7,965 nt of DNA from NCBI GenBank assembly GCA_913020705.1, contig CAJWBY010000184.1:1-7965 (forward strand). The letters are read 5' to 3'. Within the stretch, counting starts at the first letter, position 1. Each line of letters starts with the position of its first letter. Source of the DNA: an uncultured Colwellia sp. (lineage in GTDB: Bacteria; Pseudomonadota; Gammaproteobacteria; Enterobacterales; Alteromonadaceae). Shown in pieces: positions 5,309 to 7,965 of this stretch. The position numbers were made by a program, and so were the translations under genes. The notes under the pieces were generated by a model that saw only the letters and a program-made list of their open reading frames with translations, made no database searches and was not told the origin of the DNA.

Positions 5309-5674
5309 ATGAAGGGATTATTACTGGTTGCTCATGGTAGCCGCCGAAAGCAGTCAAATGATGAAGTAGTTTTGCTGGCAGAAAACTTAAAAAATAATTG
5401 TGCAGCGCAATACCCAATTGTTCATTCAGCTTTTTTAGAACTTGCTGAAACGCTAATCCCCGACGGTATAAGGCGCTGTGTTGATGACGGTGCAACATCG
5501 ATCATAGTTTTACCTTATTTTCTAAACTCAGGTCGTCATGTGGTTGAAGATATTCCGAATATTGTTAATGACACCAAGCAACAGTACCCAAATATTGATA
5601 TAAAAATTGCTTCTCACCTAGGCTCTTCAGATCTAATGATGGATCTTTTAATGACATGTGCTAATCAAACATAA
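5309..5674 (+). CDS. cbiX: Single-domain CbiX/SirB-type sirohydrochlorin chelatase
   Basis: CbiX/SirB chelatases insert cobalt (cobalamin route) or iron (siroheme route) into sirohydrochlorin. The 121-residue protein is one chelatase domain, the short CbiX-S form thought to work as a homodimer, not the two-domain form of about 250 residues or more. It opens with MKGLLLVAHGSRR, containing the metal-binding H9. The conserved FLELAE (42-47) follows, then the GATSIIVLPYFLNSGRHVVE segment (61-80) with the second metal ligand H77, and the closing HLGSSDLMMDLL. The ATG at 5309 has TAGGG 6 nt upstream. It stands alone, with 146 bp before it and 230 bp after it. The sequence does not decide between iron and cobalt, and no other cobalamin or siroheme gene is visible. 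Confidence 0.85.
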   Translation: MKGLLLVAHGSRRKQSNDEVVLLAENLKNNCAAQYPIVHSAFLELAETLIPDGIRRCVDDGATSIIVLPYFLNSGRHVVEDIPNIVNDTKQQYPNIDIKIASHLGSSDLMMDLLMTCANQT

Positions 5675-5770
5675 TAAATTTAAATTTTTCTCTATTATTT
5701 AGCAGTAAATGGTTTGTATAGCTTTACAAGTAGTTAGCTTATTCCATTTAAAACATCTAATTATATTATC

Positions 5771-5794
5771 TTGCCAGTGATGACAGTCCGGCAA
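5771..5794. repeat. Short inverted repeat in the cbiX / CofD-like gap
   Basis: TTGCC (5771-5775) and GGCAA (5790-5794) form 5-bp arms around a 14-nt centre. No T-run follows, so it is not a convincing terminator. The rest of the 230-bp gap (5675-5904) is AT-rich. It contains the palindrome AAATTTAAATTT (5676-5687) just after cbiX and a -10-like TATACT (5846-5851) without a good -35. I see no further gene there. Confidence 0.25.
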
Positions 5795-5904
5795 TCATAG
5801 AAATTTATTACATTAACTACTGTTTTATATTCTTCCTGCTCTCGTTATACTTAGGTCAAAGCATATCCACACTCGGTCAGATTGATCGTGTTTAAAGAGT
5901 AACA

Positions 5905-7095
5905 ATGATGACCAAAATTACTGTCTCACGCACGGCTGAAATTCCTGATGTACTGCGTATTAGTCGATACCAGAAGCATCCTGAACTAGGTCCTCGAATA
6001 CTCTTTTTCAGTGGAGGTTCAGCCCTTACAGGACTTTCTAAAAAACTAAAAAACTACACGCATAATTCAATACATCTCGTCAGTCCATATGATTCTGGTG
6101 GTAGTTCTGCAAAATTACGAAGTTCGTTTAATATGCCAGCTATTGGTGATTTACGTAGTCGGCTAATCGCACTTGCTGACGAAACACTATTAGGTCACCC
6201 TGAAATTTATCAGTTGTTTAGTTACCGTTTGCCCAATGATAAATCTCAACATTCGCTCGAAGAGCATCTTAATAGTATTGCCAGTGGTAAAGATCCATTA
6301 ATTAAGAAGATCGCTAACCCAATGCGTCAGCTCATTTGTAACCACCTCGGTTATCTTGTTGAAACAATGCCCGATAATTTTGACTTAAGGGGGGCAAGTA
6401 TTGGTAATTTAATTATAACTGGTGGTTATATAAATAATCATAAACAACTAGAACCCATTTTATTTTTGTTCACAAAACTTGTGAATGTATTAGGTATTGT
6501 AAGGCCTATTACTAATGATGATTACCACCTTGTTGCTGACTTAGATGATGGGCAGCAAATTATTGGTCAACACTTAATGACTGGTAAGGAAGTTTCCGCT
6601 ATCAAATCACCCATAAAAAGACTCTCATTATCTAGAGGATTAACTGTTTATGAACCAATAACCTCGATACTAAGTAAAAGAAATCGAAGCTTAATAGAGC
6701 AGGCTGATCTGATATGTTATCCACCAGGTAGTTTTTTTAGTAGTTTATTGGCTAATTTATTACCCACTGATGTTGGCAAAGCTATTGTTAATTGCGGAGG
6801 CCCAAAGGTATATGTGCCCAATCAGGGAGATGATCCTGAGCAGATCGGTATGACATTACAGGATTCACTGCAAACACTTATCCAGTACTTACAACAGGAT
6901 GCGAGAGAATCACGTGCTCATGAGTTCATTACTTTCATACTGCTTGATAGTAAAAATGGTAACTACCCAGGGGAAATTCCCTATGACCTTATTGCTAATT
7001 TAGGTATAACTCTTATTGATACAAAACTCATCAACAAGGGCAGTAACTATTACGATGACGATAAACTCATGTCAGCATTATTATCATTAACATAA
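5905..7095 (+). CDS. CofD/YvcK-fold protein, GAK-system CofD-like family
   Basis: This 396-residue protein belongs to the CofD (2-phospho-L-lactate transferase) / YvcK fold. It resembles the subgroup named 'GAK system CofD-like protein', with THNSIHLVSPYDSGGSSAKL (52-71), MPAIGDLRSRLIALADE (77-93), LRGASIGNLIITGGY (161-175), QHLMTGKE (222-229), ADLICYPPGSFFSSLLANLL (267-286) and VYVPNQGDDPEQ (302-313). The GGSA at 37-40 is the first nucleotide/sugar-nucleotide-type glycine loop. There is no signal peptide, so it should be cytoplasmic. The substrate is unknown. A role in coenzyme F420 is unlikely in this lineage, and YvcK relatives bind UDP-sugars. Two ATGs are in tandem (5905, 5908). AAAGAG (5894-5899) suits the second slightly better, which changes one residue. 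The other GAK genes I would expect nearby (ATP-grasp, HprK-like kinase) are absent. Confidence 0.83.
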   Translation: MMTKITVSRTAEIPDVLRISRYQKHPELGPRILFFSGGSALTGLSKKLKNYTHNSIHLVSPYDSGGSSAKLRSSFNMPAIGDLRSRLIALADETLLGHPEIYQLFSYRLPNDKSQHSLEEHLNSIASGKDPLIKKIANPMRQLICNHLGYLVETMPDNFDLRGASIGNLIITGGYINNHKQLEPILFLFTKLVNVLGIVRPITNDDYHLVADLDDGQQIIGQHLMTGKEVSAIKSPIKRLSLSRGLTVYEPITSILSKRNRSLIEQADLICYPPGSFFSSLLANLLPTDVGKAIVNCGGPKVYVPNQGDDPEQIGMTLQDSLQTLIQYLQQDARESRAHEFITFILLDSKNGNYPGEIPYDLIANLGITLIDTKLINKGSNYYDDDKLMSALLSLT

Positions 7096-7103
7096 TCTGC
7101 TAA

Positions 7104-7132
7104 CTGATCATGCTTTACTTCAATGTTAGAAT
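7104..7132 (+). promoter_or_regulatory. Weak candidate promoter of the cysteine synthase gene
   Basis: CTGATC (7104-7109), 17 bp and TAGAAT (7127-7132) form a sigma-70-like pair with a good -10 (five of six) and a poor -35 (three of six). It lies in the 67-bp gap after the CofD-like gene and would give a leader of about 24 nt. Read-through from the CofD-like gene is equally possible, as no terminator is visible between them. Confidence 0.3.
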
Positions 7133-7162
7133 ATCTAAACTTACACACCTAAAGAGCTAATT

Positions 7163-7965
7163 ATGATTTATAACAGCGTTCTCGATACTATAGGCAATAC
7201 ACCTGTAGTGCGCCTTAATAATATTGCCCCCAAGCATGTTCAAATGTATGTGAAGGTGGAATCTTTTAACCCTATGGCCTCAGTAAAGGATCGACTTGCC
7301 TTTGCCATCATTGACGATGCAGAAAGAAAAGGTACTTTAAAGCCTGGCCAGACAGTCGTTGAAGCCACATCTGGAAATACAGGTATTGCCCTTGCTATGG
7401 TATGTGCTGCCAAAGGATATCCATTTGTAGCCACAATGGTAGAAACTTTCTCAGTTGAGCGCCGTAAAATTATGCGAGCATTGGGTGCAAAAGTAATTCT
7501 TACACCCGCGGCAGAACGTGGGACCGGTATGGTGAAAAGGGCTGAAGAGCTAGCAACAAAACATGGTTGGTTCTTAGCGCGTCAATTTGAAAATCCAGCC
7601 AACCCTGCTTTCCATCGTCAAACAACTGGCCCTGAAATACTAAGTGACTTTGCAGGTCGTCGCTTAGATTATTGGGTCTCAGGTTGGGGTACAGGAGGGA
7701 CTTTAACAGGTACCGGTGAGATGTTAAAACTTGCAAGACCAGAAATTAAAATAATAGCAGCAGAACCAGTTGAAGCTGCCTTGCTGAGTGGTTCAGAGTG
7801 GCATCCCCATAAAATACAAGGATGGACGCCAGACTTTATTCCTGATGTATTAAGTAGAGACATTGCAGATCAGATCCTTCCCGTCACTGACGAAGCAGCC
7901 AAAAAATGGGCATTACGCCTTGCCAGTGAAGAAGGCCTCTTTGTAGGCTTATCGTGTGGTGGTAC
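7163..7965 (+). CDS. cysK: Cysteine synthase (O-acetylserine sulfhydrylase), partial at right edge
   Basis: This is a PLP-dependent enzyme making cysteine from O-acetylserine and sulfide. The first 267 codons are present and the C-terminus runs off the window. It begins MIYNSVLDTIGNTPVVRLNN. The PLP lysine is K42 in MASVKDR, the substrate loop is TSGNTG (69-74), the ETFSVERRKIMRALGA segment spans 94-109, and the phosphate-binding loop is GTGGT (176-180). QFENPANP and the TTGPEI segment are typical. The ring-nitrogen serine motif is GLSCGG near the end, where classical CysK has GISSGA. The loop after HKIQG reads WTPDFIP in place of IGAGFIP, so this is a divergent CysK-type subgroup. CysM is the alternative. 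AAAGAG (7151-7156) lies 6 nt before the ATG. It could use sulfide from siroheme-dependent sulfite reductase. Confidence 0.9.
   Translation, partial: MIYNSVLDTIGNTPVVRLNNIAPKHVQMYVKVESFNPMASVKDRLAFAIIDDAERKGTLKPGQTVVEATSGNTGIALAMVCAAKGYPFVATMVETFSVERRKIMRALGAKVILTPAAERGTGMVKRAEELATKHGWFLARQFENPANPAFHRQTTGPEILSDFAGRRLDYWVSGWGTGGTLTGTGEMLKLARPEIKIIAAEPVEAALLSGSEWHPHKIQGWTPDFIPDVLSRDIADQILPVTDEAAKKWALRLASEEGLFVGLSCGG

Noticed and set aside
7240..7863. Minus-strand open frames opposite the cysteine synthase gene
   Set aside because: The plus strand clearly encodes a conserved PLP enzyme. The antisense frames are chance openings without ribosome sites.

Overview
The window looks like a chromosomal stretch of an AT-rich marine gammaproteobacterium. 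A Colwellia/Thalassotalea-type member of the Alteromonadales is my best guess. The reasons are low GC, good Shine-Dalgarno sites, a 23S rRNA methyltransferase of the RlmF type, a periplasmic Cu/Zn superoxide dismutase, and a REP-associated (Y1/HUH) transposase ending in the 'ACACTCTGGCCCCAATTATT'-type repeat that I associate with this group. The taxonomic call is inference. No rRNA, tRNA, CRISPR array, phage or plasmid functions were seen.

Layout. Positions 1-384 are mostly non-coding and end in a near-consensus sigma-70 promoter for a small secreted protein of unknown function (385-660). Next come nested inverted repeats (646-748) and a decayed transposase on the minus strand (758-1500), which carries an in-frame stop and a frameshift at a run of nine G. 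Its terminal inverted repeats are still recognisable. sodC (1794-2306) and a DUF1499 lipoprotein gene (2575-3054) follow on the plus strand, the latter ending convergently with and overlapping rlmF (3042-4022, minus). Positions 4169-5162 hold three small genes: a YjfB-family putative motility protein (minus), an HU-fold protein with an N-terminal signal peptide (minus), and a 72-residue arginine-rich protein (plus). From 5309 onward, all on the plus strand, are a single-domain CbiX/SirB-type chelatase, a CofD-like protein of the 'GAK system' type, and a cysteine synthase cut by the window edge.

How the genes relate. Most look like independent, monocistronic chromosomal genes with 75-270 bp gaps, and there is no obvious multi-gene operon. 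The strongest hidden signal is regulatory. Both the YjfB-family gene and the 72-residue gene have sequences matching the flagellar sigma-28 (FliA) promoter with exactly the expected spacing. This suggests that both belong to the motility regulon although no flagellar structural gene is present. sodC and the DUF1499 lipoprotein act in the envelope, as may the 91-residue protein and the signal-peptide HU protein. The CbiX chelatase (siroheme or cobalamin metal insertion) and the cysteine synthase could meet in sulfur assimilation, with siroheme used by sulfite reductase and sulfide used by cysteine synthase, but this is only a loose contextual link.

Candidates for undescribed biology are the exported HU-like protein, the sigma-28-linked 72-residue protein, and the CofD-like protein found here without the usual GAK partners. 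None of these amounts to a demonstrated new system.
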